Assembly: GCF_000296465.1 (NCBI RefSeq)
Contig: NZ_JH815206.1
Span: 110,200 to 174,199, forward strand
DNA: 64,000 nt
Reading direction: 5' to 3'
Source: Barnesiella intestinihominis YIT 11860
Lineage (GTDB): Bacteria > Bacteroidota > Bacteroidia > Bacteroidales > Barnesiellaceae
The number at the start of each line of letters is the position of its first letter. Within the stretch, counting starts at the first letter, position 1. The notes under the pieces are model-generated. The model did no database searches and was not told the DNA's origin. It saw only the letters and a program-made list of their open reading frames with translations. The translations under genes were made by a program, and so were the position numbers. Below, piece after piece: positions 53,397 through 63,269 of the stretch.

Positions 53397-54350
53397 TCAT
53401 TCTATGGGGGACTTTCTGTTTTTCTTCCAAATCTCGAAATTTCGTTTCAGTCCGGCATACTTAGCTCTTTTGACAGCCGAATGGCGAAATATCCGATTGA
53501 AATCATCGGGTGTCATCGTTTCGAATCGGGAAGCATCGAGAGCAAGAAATTCTTCGCTGGGTGCAAATTCGTGATGCACAGAAGGTCGAGCCGATTTATT
53601 CCACGGGCAACATTGCTGACAGGTATCGCATCCATATACCCGATCGCCCATTCTATCGGCTACGAAAGGAGCTATATCCCCCTTGTTCTCGATGGTTTGA
53701 CAAGAGATACACAGGCGGGCATCCACACTCCCCGGAGCGTACAACGCCCCGGTGGGACAACTGTCCATACAACGAGAACAATCGCCACATCGAGCAACGA
53801 CCGGACTATCGGGAGGAAGATCCAAAGAAGTTATCAATTCTCCCAAGAAGAAGAAAGAGCCTTTACCGGGAATAATCAACTGGGCATTTTTCCCGATAAA
53901 GCCGAGACCTGCACGAACCGCCCAATAACGTTCCCGCACCGGAGCCGTATCGCAACAGACCCTCCCCGTATCCCCAGAATAGGACGAAACAAAAACGGCC
54001 AACTGCCTCAGCTTATCCCGCATCACATCGTGATAATCCCAACCATAGGCATAATAAGCGAACCGGGGACTTTCACCAGACTGAAAGCGAACCGGATAGT
54101 AGTTGAGTGCCACACAAATCATCGTGCGGGCTCCGGGATATAACAACGCCGGATTATCCCTCAACTCCACATAATTGTCCAAATAACCCATTTGCGCCTG
54201 TTTCCCGGAAGCGAGCCACTGCCGGTAGCTATCGCGCATATCGACATCGACCTCTTCCACCCTTGCGAAGCCACAGGCATCGAAACCGATACGCAAAGCT
54301 TCGTTTCGTATGATCTCACGCCATTCAGAGGGTTTTGAACAAGAAGCCAT
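53397..54350 (-). CDS. queG: Epoxyqueuosine reductase
   Basis: The 317-residue protein has the QueG layout: an N-terminal cobalamin-binding region (GFDACGFARVEEVD, residues 18-31), APVRERYWAVRAGLGFIGKNAQLI, and two [4Fe-4S] motifs, CGDCSRCMDSCPTGA and CDTCQQCCPWN. It reduces epoxyqueuosine in tRNA to queuosine and needs B12. The enzyme acts after QueA (40396-41445). Its start overlaps the end of the polysaccharide deacetylase gene by 26 bases, so they are one transcript. Confidence 0.96.
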   Translation of the reverse strand: MASCSKPSEWREIIRNEALRIGFDACGFARVEEVDVDMRDSYRQWLASGKQAQMGYLDNYVELRDNPALLYPGARTMICVALNYYPVRFQSGESPRFAYYAYGWDYHDVMRDKLRQLAVFVSSYSGDTGRVCCDTAPVRERYWAVRAGLGFIGKNAQLIIPGKGSFFFLGELITSLDLPPDSPVVARCGDCSRCMDSCPTGALYAPGSVDARLCISCQTIENKGDIAPFVADRMGDRVYGCDTCQQCCPWNKSARPSVHHEFAPSEEFLALDASRFETMTPDDFNRIFRHSAVKRAKYAGLKRNFEIWKKNRKSPIE

Positions 54351-54933
54351 TCTCTCTAAGCCAATTTATCGTCCTCGGCAACGCATAGTGCAAGTTTCGC
54401 TCTGCCTTAATCGAATCGTGAAACACGATGATGGAACCGTTGCGGGCATAACGTTTCACATTGCCGAACACCTGCTCACCCGACAATTTATTACTATAAT
54501 CGCGCGTCACGACGTCCCACATGATAATGCTGAAATCTTTCTTCAACAATTTGGCTTGTCCGGGTAACATGTGACCATGAGGGGGGCGAAACAACCGACT
54601 TTGAATAAGGTCGTGAGCATTCATGACATTCCGCACGTATTTTTCGGGAGACATCGACATTCCCTTCACGTGATTCATCGTATGATTCCCCACTTGATGC
54701 CCTCTGTCCCTGATCACCTGAAACAGATTGGGATTACGCGCGACATTGTCACCGACACAAAAAAACGTAGCTTTCACTTCGTAGTAATCGAGTACATCGA
54801 GAACCCACGGAGTAACTTGCGGAATGGGACCGTCATCGAAAGTGAGATATACGGTCTTTTTATCTCCCGGTATACGCCAAATCGTTTCGGGAAACAACAT
54901 GCGATAAAAAAACGGGGGTTGCTCTATAAACAT
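54325..54933 (-). CDS. Polysaccharide deacetylase (NodB homology) family protein
   Basis: I start at the ATG at 54933 (MFIEQPPFFYRMLFPETIWRI); a longer reading begins with a GTG inside a terminator hairpin. The 202-residue protein is a compact CE4 domain: VYLTFDDGPIPQVTPWVLDVL with the TFDDGP catalytic Asp, VGNHTMNHVKGM (metal His residues), RLFRPPHGH, IIMWDVVTRDYS and IIVFHDS. No signal peptide is present. It removes acetyl groups from chitooligosaccharide-like or peptidoglycan chains. It overlaps queG by 26 bases. Confidence 0.92.
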   Translation of the reverse strand: MFIEQPPFFYRMLFPETIWRIPGDKKTVYLTFDDGPIPQVTPWVLDVLDYYEVKATFFCVGDNVARNPNLFQVIRDRGHQVGNHTMNHVKGMSMSPEKYVRNVMNAHDLIQSRLFRPPHGHMLPGQAKLLKKDFSIIMWDVVTRDYSNKLSGEQVFGNVKRYARNGSIIVFHDSIKAERNLHYALPRTINWLRENGFLFKTL

Positions 54934-54949
54934 AACAAGTATATAACTG

Positions 54950-54994
54950 AAAAACGGGAGAGATCCGGAAAAGTATTTTTCCGACACCTCTCCC
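54950..54994 (-). terminator. Rho-independent terminator of the DUF2723 gene
   Basis: On the minus strand CGGGAGAGGTGTCGGAAAA pairs with its complement around ATAC, with small internal mismatches, followed by GTTTTTC. It starts 19 bases after the stop. Confidence 0.75.
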
Positions 54995-55012
54995 GAAAAG
55001 AATGTCTTTTAT

Positions 55013-58000
55013 TTATTCTCGAATAGCAAATTTTTCTTCTATTCTTTTCTGTAATTCGGGAAGCTCATAAGATGTACTCATTTCATGTATCGCCTGAATG
55101 ATATACAGATGTTTCTGATAATCGCTTCCTACGGAACGAAGCTGACCGGAAGTCAAGTCTTTATACCAATTCAGGTATCCGGCCGAATTGTCGAGTATCT
55201 CGGTCAACAAAGCCTCGCCTTTCGTTTTCTCTCCCAAATCGAGATAGGACTGCGCCAGCGAAATGGAGGTAAGGTCGTGAGTCACTTGCCAACCCGGAAT
55301 CTTCTCCATAATCAAATCCAGTGCGGTCAATGCCTTATCGTTTTTCCCTTCGGCAATGAGTTGAACGACCAAATCGCCGAACATCATGCGATGCGTGTTG
55401 CACATGCGACGTACATTTTCGTCGAGATATAACGGGTGCTCGGGAGTTGCTTTATCGATTCCTCCCCAACGGAATTTATTGACCATATTGTCATACATCT
55501 TATCCGTATCGATGTTGTTGGAAACACCTTTCAAAGGAACGACCTGATAAGCCAGTCCGGTACGGGAGAAATAATCTTCCAAGCCCAGATAGTAACTACT
55601 ACCCACCGTCACGGCAAAATAAACCGGACGTTTCCAACCTTGCATGGCATTGGTGTTGATAATGTCCAACGAAGCTATTTCACTCATCGTAAAACCTCGC
55701 TTATCGGCAAAATCGGGAACAATGCGAGAAACGATACTATCTTTCAACTCAGGCGCTACCGTACCCGAAGCGACGGCCGCATCGGCGTTTACCGGGATAT
55801 AGAGCTTGTTCGTGGGTAAATGGTTCAACTTTCCGTATCCGGGAACATCTTTCGTCCAATCCTCATCGCTATACAAATAGTCCAATCCATCGCTTACCGT
55901 AATAGAATCGGCCAACCGATTGATTACATAATTATAGGAACGAACGTCATAGGCGTATTTCGACTCATCGGCCGAAATGGGCAGCGGCGCCGATTCGTAG
56001 GCCGGACGTTTCATCTGGTCGATATACCAGTCGGTCTGTAAATAAGACAAATTGCAAACCCTTACATCGGTGCGATACCCTTCCACCTCCTGCACGTACC
56101 ACAAGGGGAAAGTATCGTTATCGCCATTGGTAAAGATGATACCGTTTTCATCGACACTCGACAGATAGTTCATACCGAAATCGCGACAAACATATCGTCC
56201 CGAACGGTCGTGGTCGTCCCACGTCTGGCTTACCATCTGCAAGGGCACACACAAACATAGCAGCGCAGCCACAGCAGCGGTAATCGTACTCACGGGTTTT
56301 TCGTCGGTCGTTTTCAACAGATAATTCAATCCTCTCCACACGGCCGCAACACCCAATCCTATCCAGATAGCGAATGCGTAGAACGAACCGGCGTAGGCAT
56401 AATCCCGTTCACGAGGCTGATAGGGGGTTTGATTCAAATAAATCACAATCGCTATACCGGTCATGAAGAACAGGAAGAATGTCACCCAAAAACTTTCGAT
56501 ACCTTTCTTACCGGAAAATGCCTGATAGAACAACCCGATCAGACCCAACAAAAGGGGCAGCATATAAAAGACGTTACGCCCTGCATTATTCTTCAAATCG
56601 TCGGGCAGATTGGTCTGGTCTCCCGCAATATGCTTGTCGATAAAATTGAAGCCACTGATCCAATTTCCGTTTTGCACCTCTCCATGTCCCTGTATATCGT
56701 TTTGTCGTCCGGCGAAGTTCCACATGAAATAACGCCAATACATGTAGTTCAACTGATAATCGAGGAAGAAAGCGAGATTCTCGGCAAAAGTGGGTTTCAT
56801 GACCGTTTTAGTTCCTTCGGAAGTTCTCACCTGTACCGGACGACCTTTAAAATTAGTCCACTCTTTATATGCCGATATATGTTCCGATTTATCGCTATAC
56901 ATACGCGGGAACAGCATGTTCAACTCGGGTTGATACTCGTAATGTTCGTTATATCCGGTGACTATATAACGGTCTGCCTCGTCCTCCGATGTTTTCAGTT
57001 TTTTCTTCCAAATGGCTTTGCCCTTTGTCGATATGGCAGTCCCGTTGGCATCACGAGCGATTTCGGCCGGGAAAGTCTGTCCATAGAACAAAGGCCTGTC
57101 GCCATACTGTTCGCGGTTGAGATAACCGCCCAAACTAAATATATCTTCGGGCGAATTTTGATCCATCGGGGTATTGGCCGTCGAACGAATCACAATCAGC
57201 GCATACGAAGAATAACCGATAAAAATAACGAACAACGACAACAATATCGTATTCATGGCGACTACCGCCAGCTTTTTACGAGTAAACAAATAATAAGCCA
57301 ACGCAGCCGTAAGGACAATACCGATAATATACCCGTCGCCGATAAAAGGAATACCCACCAATACGATACTTATCAAAAACGAAATCTTGATGAGCTTATC
57401 GCTGCGTTGAGCATACGTCTCATAAATGGCCCAAGCGATAACCCCGACAATGAGGAAGAAATAAAAAACCACTCCGCTGTTGAACGGTAAATGGAAAACA
57501 TTGACGAACAACAATTCGACCCAACTGGCAACCTCGACAAAACCCGGAACCAGACCGTAAAGCAGAAGCACGATCAACACGAACGATACCAACAGGGCAA
57601 TTAAAGAACCCTTTAAATCGGTATTTTTATACTTACGGTAATAATAAACCAATACGATGGCCGGGATACACAAAAGATTCAACAGGTGAACCGCAATCGA
57701 AACTCCTATGATATAGGCTATCAAAATAATGTAACGGTTGGCATGCGGCAGGTCGGCCACGCTTTCCCATTTGAGGATAAGCCAAAACACCAATGCGGTA
57801 CAGAACGACGAATAGGCATAAACTTCGCCTTCCACCGCCGAGAACCAAAATGTATCGGACCACGCATAGGCCAAAGCTCCTACCAACCCGCAACCGAGAA
57901 TTGCAATCATCTGCCCGAGCGACATCGTCTCTTCTGTCTCTCCCTCACGCAAAACGATCTTCTGCGCCAAACGGGTGATCGTCCAGAACAACAACAGTAT

Positions 58001-58267
58001 GGTGGCAGCGCTTAACAACCCCGACATAAGGTTTACCATATAGGCGACCTCGGAGGGAGAAGAAGCAAAATTGGCAAAGAATCGCGCCGTCAACATAAAT
58101 ATGGGATTACCCGGCGGGTGACCCACTTCCAACTTATAACCCGATGCTATAAACTCACCACAGTCCCAAAAACTGGCCGTGGATTCCAAAGTAAGGATAT
58201 AGGTAACCGCTGCGATAACAAAGACTACCCACCCCAAAACATTGTTCAGTAATTTGTACCGTTTCAT
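55013..58267 (-). CDS. DUF2723 membrane protein (PMT-like glycosyltransferase superfamily)
   Basis: The 1084-residue protein starts MKRYKLLNNVLGWVVFVIAAVTYILTLESTASFWDCGEFIASGYKLEVGHPPGNPIFML, the DUF2723 hallmark with the acidic WDCGEF and HPPGNP blocks of PMT-type enzymes. About 13 membrane helices reach to residue 700, interrupted by a large loop near 385-520. A soluble part follows, with GDNDTFPLWYVQEVEGYRTDVRVCNLSYLQTDWYIDQM. The last 200 residues include TPR-like helices. Members are proposed to transfer lipid-linked sugars to proteins or glycans in the periplasm. The activity of this one is not known. Confidence 0.9.
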   Translation of the reverse strand: MKRYKLLNNVLGWVVFVIAAVTYILTLESTASFWDCGEFIASGYKLEVGHPPGNPIFMLTARFFANFASSPSEVAYMVNLMSGLLSAATILLLFWTITRLAQKIVLREGETEETMSLGQMIAILGCGLVGALAYAWSDTFWFSAVEGEVYAYSSFCTALVFWLILKWESVADLPHANRYIILIAYIIGVSIAVHLLNLLCIPAIVLVYYYRKYKNTDLKGSLIALLVSFVLIVLLLYGLVPGFVEVASWVELLFVNVFHLPFNSGVVFYFFLIVGVIAWAIYETYAQRSDKLIKISFLISIVLVGIPFIGDGYIIGIVLTAALAYYLFTRKKLAVVAMNTILLSLFVIFIGYSSYALIVIRSTANTPMDQNSPEDIFSLGGYLNREQYGDRPLFYGQTFPAEIARDANGTAISTKGKAIWKKKLKTSEDEADRYIVTGYNEHYEYQPELNMLFPRMYSDKSEHISAYKEWTNFKGRPVQVRTSEGTKTVMKPTFAENLAFFLDYQLNYMYWRYFMWNFAGRQNDIQGHGEVQNGNWISGFNFIDKHIAGDQTNLPDDLKNNAGRNVFYMLPLLLGLIGLFYQAFSGKKGIESFWVTFFLFFMTGIAIVIYLNQTPYQPRERDYAYAGSFYAFAIWIGLGVAAVWRGLNYLLKTTDEKPVSTITAAVAALLCLCVPLQMVSQTWDDHDRSGRYVCRDFGMNYLSSVDENGIIFTNGDNDTFPLWYVQEVEGYRTDVRVCNLSYLQTDWYIDQMKRPAYESAPLPISADESKYAYDVRSYNYVINRLADSITVSDGLDYLYSDEDWTKDVPGYGKLNHLPTNKLYIPVNADAAVASGTVAPELKDSIVSRIVPDFADKRGFTMSEIASLDIINTNAMQGWKRPVYFAVTVGSSYYLGLEDYFSRTGLAYQVVPLKGVSNNIDTDKMYDNMVNKFRWGGIDKATPEHPLYLDENVRRMCNTHRMMFGDLVVQLIAEGKNDKALTALDLIMEKIPGWQVTHDLTSISLAQSYLDLGEKTKGEALLTEILDNSAGYLNWYKDLTSGQLRSVGSDYQKHLYIIQAIHEMSTSYELPELQKRIEEKFAIRE

Positions 58268-58421
58268 TTGTTATATTTATAATTTTTTCCTTTCATCTCG
58301 ACCGAAAACATCGGGTCCTTGTAATCCGCAACAAAGACAACACACCCGACGGCAAAAACAAATCCATTTCGTCAATCATCGAAATCCGGTTCATTTTCAC
58401 ATTCCGGCCACAAAAATATTG

Positions 58422-58429
58422 CAAAGATA
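58422..58429 (-). promoter_or_regulatory. Promoter -7 box of the DUF2723 gene
   Basis: TATCTTTG on the minus strand, 155 bases upstream of the ATG. The divergent 58268-58563 gap holds nothing else that I can support. Confidence 0.55.
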
Positions 58430-58563
58430 ACAAAGATTGTCAATCTCCCCTCTTTATAAACTTTTTATAATAGTTTATCGGCTATATTTCACAAAATAAC
58501 AGTATCGCTAATCCCATTTACAAGGTTTCTTATTACTTTTACACGCACAAACAAACAGCGTTT

Positions 58564-59574
58564 ATGAGCATGAAAATTTTGATTACCGGAGCCGGCGGAT
58601 TCATCGGCGGATTTATCGTCGAAGAGGCGCTGTCGCGAGGGTACGAAACTTGGGCGGGTGTGCGCAAAACGACTTCTCGCGAGCATCTTTCCGACCCCGC
58701 AATCCGCTTTATCGACTTCAATTACGGTAACAAAAAAATTCTTACCGACCAACTACTATCGCATAAAGGGGAATACGGAGCATGGGACTATATCGTTTAT
58801 AATCTGGGAGTTACAAAATGTAAAAATCCCGATGACTTCGATCGAATCAACTACGGCTTTGTGAAAAATTTCACCGAAGCCCTCGTCGAAACAGAAATGG
58901 TTCCTAAACAATTCATCATGACGAGCAGCCTCGGAGCATGGGGAGTCGGCGACGAAAAAAACTTCACCCCCATACGCCCCACCGACACCCCTCACCCCAA
59001 TACCCGATACGGAAAAAGCAAGCTGAAAGCCGAGCGACATTTAGAATCGTTGGAAGGATTCCCCTACGTGGTCATGCGTCCCACCGGAGTATATGGCCCC
59101 TATGAGCGAGATTACTACCTGATGATGAAAAGTATCAAATACGGATTCGATTTCATCGTCGGGTTCAAACCTCAACTCATCACCTTCATTTACGTGAAAG
59201 ATTTGGTACAAGCTATCTTCAAAGCCATAGACCGGGGAGTCGTTCGGCGGGGGTACTTCCTCTCGGAAGGAAAAGCATACACTTCGTCCCAGTTTCGCCG
59301 ATATGTAGCGACCGCTTTGGGAAAGCGCAGGGTTGTCCCTGTCAAAATTCCGGTGTGGTTGCTTTGGGTCGTATCGGTCATTGCCGAAAAAGGAGCTATC
59401 GTGCTGGGAAAAACCAGCACATTAAATCGGGATAAATTCCGTATCATGAAACAACGCAACTGGATTTGCGATATTTCGGACGCTCAAAACGAGCTCGGTT
59501 TTTCTCCGCAATACAGCTTGGAACGAGGCGTGAACGAATGCGTGAAATGGTATCGCGAAAACAAATGGTTATAA
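58564..59574 (+). CDS. NAD(P)-dependent epimerase/dehydratase family protein
   Basis: The 336-residue extended SDR has the nucleotide-binding motif GAGGFIGGF near residue 9 and the active-site layout TSSLGAWG with NTRYGKSKLKAE (YxxxK). VVMRPTGVYGPYERDYYLM and ITFIYVKDLVQAIFKAID follow, as in NDP-sugar epimerases and related reductases. The substrate is unknown. The first ATG at 58564 is used; MKI two codons later is equally possible. It diverges from the DUF2723 gene. Confidence 0.9.
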   Translation: MSMKILITGAGGFIGGFIVEEALSRGYETWAGVRKTTSREHLSDPAIRFIDFNYGNKKILTDQLLSHKGEYGAWDYIVYNLGVTKCKNPDDFDRINYGFVKNFTEALVETEMVPKQFIMTSSLGAWGVGDEKNFTPIRPTDTPHPNTRYGKSKLKAERHLESLEGFPYVVMRPTGVYGPYERDYYLMMKSIKYGFDFIVGFKPQLITFIYVKDLVQAIFKAIDRGVVRRGYFLSEGKAYTSSQFRRYVATALGKRRVVPVKIPVWLLWVVSVIAEKGAIVLGKTSTLNRDKFRIMKQRNWICDISDAQNELGFSPQYSLERGVNECVKWYRENKWL

Positions 59575-59614
59575 CGTCGCTTGTGCCGAAGGGTTCTCTT
59601 TCGGGAAAAAGCGT

Positions 59615-59622
59615 TAACTTTG
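59615..59622 (+). promoter_or_regulatory. Promoter -7 box of the LOG-family gene
   Basis: TAACTTTG lies 23 bases before the ATG at 59645. Confidence 0.6.
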
Positions 59623-59644
59623 CAACCGATTCAAATACGTGACA

Positions 59645-60232
59645 ATGAAAAAGATAAAATCGGTTTGCGTTTATTGCGCATCCAGCTCAAAAATAAATCC
59701 TCGCTATTTCGAAGCCGCCCGCGAAACAGGCAGACTTCTCGCACAAAACGGAATGCGATGCGTTTGCGGCGCCGGCAATCAAGGTCTGATGGGTACTCTG
59801 GCCGACAGTGTTCTCGAAAACGGAGGCGAAGTATTGGGTGTAATACCCCGGTTTATGATCGACGAAGGTTGGTGTCATAAGGGTTTGACCGAGACCATCG
59901 TAACCGCCGACATGCATGAACGGAAAGAACGCATGGCACAAGAAGCCGATGCCGTCATCGCTTTACCGGGCGGTTGCGGAACGATGGAAGAGCTCTTCGA
60001 GATAATCACATGGAAACAACTCGGACTGTTTCTCAACCCCATCGTCATATTGAACATAGACGGATACTATAACCCGTTGATAGAAATGCTTCATAACGCC
60101 ATCGGCGAAAACTTCATGAGGCAGGAGCACGCCCGCATGTGGCAAGTCGCACAGACCCCCCAAGAAGCTGTCGACGCTATTCAAAACATGCCCGTATGGG
60201 ATAAAAACATTCGCAAAATCGCAGCCATATAA
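59645..60232 (+). CDS. LOG family (TIGR00730) Rossmann-fold protein
   Basis: Starting at the ATG at 59645 (MKKIKSVCVYCASSSKINPRYF) gives 195 residues; a GTG two codons earlier is less likely. It has the LOG signature PGGCGTMEELFEIITWKQLG near residue 110, preceded by GAGNQGLMGTLADSVLENGGEVLGVIP and ERKERMAQEADAVIAL. Homologues cleave cytokinin ribotides or other nucleotide 5'-monophosphates. The native substrate in bacteria is uncertain. It may be co-transcribed with the downstream DUF4271 gene, two bases away. Confidence 0.93.
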   Translation: MKKIKSVCVYCASSSKINPRYFEAARETGRLLAQNGMRCVCGAGNQGLMGTLADSVLENGGEVLGVIPRFMIDEGWCHKGLTETIVTADMHERKERMAQEADAVIALPGGCGTMEELFEIITWKQLGLFLNPIVILNIDGYYNPLIEMLHNAIGENFMRQEHARMWQVAQTPQEAVDAIQNMPVWDKNIRKIAAI

Positions 60233-60234
60233 TC

Positions 60235-61113
60235 ATGCCTGTCCCCGCCGCACATACCGCCATTCCCGCCGATACCGCGCAAGCCCAGTCGCCCGCCGGT
60301 ACTCCCGAGGTTTTCGTGCCGCGATACATACATGGATTCGAGCGAAGTACTCCCTTGAAAGAGACCGATCCGCTGAAAGACCTGCAAGAAACCATAATCG
60401 CCATACCCGAAGGATTCCCGTCTGAAAAAATACCCGAAACACCCATGAACGATCCCGTAATCGTCGGCCTCGTTCTCATTGTTTTCTTACTGTTCGCTTT
60501 CACGTTCAAAAAAGGAATCAAATATTTGGGTGAAGTGCTCCGCAATTCGCTCAACGTAAAGGAGAGACAAAACCTGTTCGACGATACTACCGTGAGAGAA
60601 ACCCAACTCCGGGCCGTATTGTTGATCATGACTTTCATCTCCGAAGGCTTCTGCCTATTCGAACTTGTAAGTCGGCATATACCTTCCCTATCCGAAATGA
60701 TCGGAATAGGGATTTGTTGCGGAGGAGTCATCGCATTTTGTTATTATTACCTTCAAAAATGGATTTATACCGGAATCGGGCGGTTATTTACCGATGCCAC
60801 ACATACCCGTAAGTGGATAGACAGCTTCGTATCGATCAATTCCTTGATAGGCATTCCTCTCGCCTTGTCGATACTCGCGATGACCTTCATTCCTCCTTTG
60901 GAAAAAATCATGTTCGTCACAGCGGCACTTATCTATCTAATCTCTCGTATCTTGTTTATTTATAAAGGGTTTAAGATTTTTTACCGCAATATATTAGATT
61001 TATTCTATTTTATTGTGTACCTTTGTGCCCTCGAAATCACCCCCCTATTTTGGGTATATAGATCAAGTATATTGATATATAATTTTGTCGAACTAAAAAT
61101 ACAGCAGCTTTGA
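60235..61113 (+). CDS. DUF4271 membrane protein
   Basis: The 292-residue protein has a proline/alanine-rich N-terminal part (MPVPAAHTAIPADTAQAQSPAGTPE) without a clear signal peptide. Seven or so membrane helices follow from about residue 75, with FKIFYRNILDLFYFIVYLCALEITPLFWVYRSSI at the end, the DUF4271 region. The function is unknown. It immediately precedes hemD and rnpA in a conserved Bacteroidetes cluster and starts two bases after the LOG-family stop. Confidence 0.88.
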   Translation: MPVPAAHTAIPADTAQAQSPAGTPEVFVPRYIHGFERSTPLKETDPLKDLQETIIAIPEGFPSEKIPETPMNDPVIVGLVLIVFLLFAFTFKKGIKYLGEVLRNSLNVKERQNLFDDTTVRETQLRAVLLIMTFISEGFCLFELVSRHIPSLSEMIGIGICCGGVIAFCYYYLQKWIYTGIGRLFTDATHTRKWIDSFVSINSLIGIPLALSILAMTFIPPLEKIMFVTAALIYLISRILFIYKGFKIFYRNILDLFYFIVYLCALEITPLFWVYRSSILIYNFVELKIQQL

Positions 61114-61859
61114 AAATTAAGAAAATTCTTGTTTCTCAGCCCAAGCCGAGTTCCGAAAAATCTCCCTACTACGATATTGCAGAAAAATATGGTGTAAATA
61201 TCGTTTTTCGTCCTTTTATCAAAGTAGAAGGTCTGACCTCCAAAGAATTCAGACAGCAGAAAATATCCATACCCGAGTACACTGCCGTTATTTTCACGGC
61301 ACGCACCGCTATTGACCATTTCTTCCGTCTGTGCGAAGAACTGCGTGTTACCATACCGGAAACGATGAAATACTTCTGTACGACAGAGGCCATCGCCCTT
61401 TATTTACAGAAATACATCATCTATCGCAAACGCAAAATATTTTTCGGGAACTCTGGAAAGCTGGACGACTTAGTGCCTTCGTTGCTCAAACACTCCGGCG
61501 AAAAATTCCTCTTCCCGGTTTCCGATGTACATAAAGAGCAAACTTCTGTATTAGAGAAGCATAAAATCAACTATACGAAGGCCATTATGTATCGTACCGT
61601 AAGCAACGACTTCGGGCCCGATGAACCGTTCGATTACGATATGCTTCTGTTTTTCAGCCCATCGGGTATCAAATCGCTGACCAAGAATTTCCCCGATTTC
61701 AAACAAGACGACATAAAAATCGGGACATTCGGCCCCACTACGGCACAAGCCGTACGGGATGCCGGCTTGAGACTCGACATCGAGGCTCCGTCACCCGGAG
61801 CTCCGTCGATGACCGCAGCCTTAGACCTCTTCTTAAAAGAACAAAGTAAAAAGAAATAA
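61110..61859 (+). CDS. hemD: Uroporphyrinogen-III synthase family protein
   Basis: No ATG is available near the N-terminus; a TTG at 61110 gives MKIKKILVSQPKPSSEKSPYYDIAEKYG, the conserved start of this Bacteroidetes family, and overlaps the DUF4271 stop (TTGA). The 249-residue protein has two HemD-like lobes (AVIFTARTAIDHFFRLCEEL; FPVSDVHKEQTSVLEKHKINYTKAIMYRTV), ending LLFFSPSGIKSLTKNFPDF and IGTFGPTTAQAVRDAGL. HemD closes hydroxymethylbilane to uroporphyrinogen III. In species without other heme genes the family may do something else. Confidence 0.88.
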   Translation: MKIKKILVSQPKPSSEKSPYYDIAEKYGVNIVFRPFIKVEGLTSKEFRQQKISIPEYTAVIFTARTAIDHFFRLCEELRVTIPETMKYFCTTEAIALYLQKYIIYRKRKIFFGNSGKLDDLVPSLLKHSGEKFLFPVSDVHKEQTSVLEKHKINYTKAIMYRTVSNDFGPDEPFDYDMLLFFSPSGIKSLTKNFPDFKQDDIKIGTFGPTTAQAVRDAGLRLDIEAPSPGAPSMTAALDLFLKEQSKKK

Positions 61860-61881
61860 ACCCTTTTTTACCTCAAACCCG

Positions 61882-61925
61882 AACCTCATAATCGTCTTTT
61901 ACCGGAAGGAGGCGCTTATGAGGTT
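61882..61925 (+). terminator. Hairpin between hemD and rnpA
   Basis: AACCTCATAA pairs with TTATGAGGTT around a 24-base loop and is followed by TTATTTTC. The rnpA ATG is 15 bases further, so it may act as attenuator as much as terminator. Confidence 0.55.
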
Positions 61926-61940
61926 TTATTTTCAAAACCG

Positions 61941-62339
61941 ATGAACGACCACAAACTCCCCAAAAACGAAAAGTTGTGTAGCCGAACGGCAATCGACCGA
62001 CTGTTTGCCGAAGGGAGTTCTTTTATCGTCTATCCGATTCGTGTCGTTTATCGCATAGACGACAGCGAAAGCGCTCCGCCACGTTTCTTTATCAATATCC
62101 CCAAACGGAACTTTAAACGCGCCGTCAAACGGGTATATTTGCGTCGCCGGATAAGAGAAGCCTATCGGCTTAACAAGCAGATTCTGACAGAACCGCTATC
62201 GCGGCAAAGCCGAACCGCACATTTAGCCTTTCTTTACCTCGATAAAAACTTGAACGATTTTCATTTTATAGAGAAGAAAGTCGTTGAAATTCTGGAACGT
62301 CTGGCCCGGAAAATAGAATCGCAACAAACCCCGTCCTGA
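61941..62339 (+). CDS. rnpA: Ribonuclease P protein component
   Basis: The 132-residue basic protein begins [28 protein letters not shown] and contains the RnpA core [28 protein letters not shown] at about residues 52-80, with the R-rich RNR-like motif. It supports RNase P RNA in 5' processing of tRNA. As in many bacteria it is followed by yidD, here five bases away. Confidence 0.95.
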   Translation: MNDHKLPKNEKLCSRTAIDRLFAEGSSFIVYPIRVVYRIDDSESAPPRFFINIPKRNFKRAVKRVYLRRRIREAYRLNKQILTEPLSRQSRTAHLAFLYLDKNLNDFHFIEKKVVEILERLARKIESQQTPS

Positions 62340-62343
62340 CGTC

Positions 62344-63207
62344 ATGAAAAAACTGCTATCGGCCATACTCCTGCTTCCTATCCGTTTTTACAAGGCATGT
62401 ATTTCCCCCATGCTACCTCCATCGTGCCGATATGTACCCACCTGTTCGCAATATGCTATCGATGCCATACAGATACATGGCCCGTTAAAAGGTTTGTGGC
62501 TGACCGTCAAACGTATCCTGAGCTGTCACCCGTGGGGTGGTAGCGGTTACGATCCCGTCCCGATTAAAACGCCGACCGATATTCACACGCACCACGACCA
62601 CTACGGAGCCATCATTAGCACGACCCCCGAAGAGTTCCACCCCGAACCGGGAAAGTTCTACTCCGTCGGGATGCACCCGTGGAGCCTGACCTCCCGCTCC
62701 AAAGAAACATTCCCTCTGCTGGAAACGATCGTACGAAACGAGCAAGTCGTGGCGATCGGCGAGACGGGACTCGACAGACTCAAAAGCGGAGTCGGCTATG
62801 AAGAACAATCGGAATACTTCAAACATCACATATATCTCTCTGAAAAGTGGCACAAGCCACTCGTCATACACGCCGTCAAAGCATACGACGACATAATCCG
62901 CATCCATAAAGCAGAAAAACCTAAACAACCGTGGATTATACACGGATTCAGAGGGAAACCCGAAACCGCAGGGCAGCTGATTCGAGAAGGGCTATATCTC
63001 TCCTTCGGAGAATATTACAACCACGAATCTTTGAAATCCGTACCACTCGACCGCCTGTTTTTAGAAACAGACGAGGGCAACATGCCTATCGATAAACTAT
63101 ATAGGAAAGCGGCACGCATACGTAATCTCTCGACTCACCGATTACGCAAATCGATAAAGGAAAACATCTCGCGAATCTTTACGTTTTCCCCGCAATCCCG
63201 ACAATAA
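62344..63207 (+). CDS. YidD-TatD fusion protein
   Basis: The 287-residue product joins two families usually encoded separately. Residues 1-74 are YidD, the membrane-insertion efficiency factor ([31 protein letters not shown], ending [10 protein letters not shown]). Directly after, at residue 80, a short TatD-type metal hydrolase begins (DIHTHHDH), with [29 protein letters not shown] and LETDEGN supplying metal ligands. In related genomes yidD ends at the DPVP position and tatD starts anew. No stop lies between the halves here. Loss of the yidD stop codon, or an assembly error, is the simplest origin. Confidence 0.9.
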   Translation: MKKLLSAILLLPIRFYKACISPMLPPSCRYVPTCSQYAIDAIQIHGPLKGLWLTVKRILSCHPWGGSGYDPVPIKTPTDIHTHHDHYGAIISTTPEEFHPEPGKFYSVGMHPWSLTSRSKETFPLLETIVRNEQVVAIGETGLDRLKSGVGYEEQSEYFKHHIYLSEKWHKPLVIHAVKAYDDIIRIHKAEKPKQPWIIHGFRGKPETAGQLIREGLYLSFGEYYNHESLKSVPLDRLFLETDEGNMPIDKLYRKAARIRNLSTHRLRKSIKENISRIFTFSPQSRQ

Positions 63208-63269
63208 GACTAAACTACTATTCCCTCCTGCTTATCATTCGCTTGTATTACCGACTCGACTCACATCAC

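Noticed and set aside
56429-57490. 353-codon plus-strand ORF opposite the DUF2723 gene
   Set aside because: Shadow; the minus-strand product has conserved DUF2723 motifs and membrane helices.
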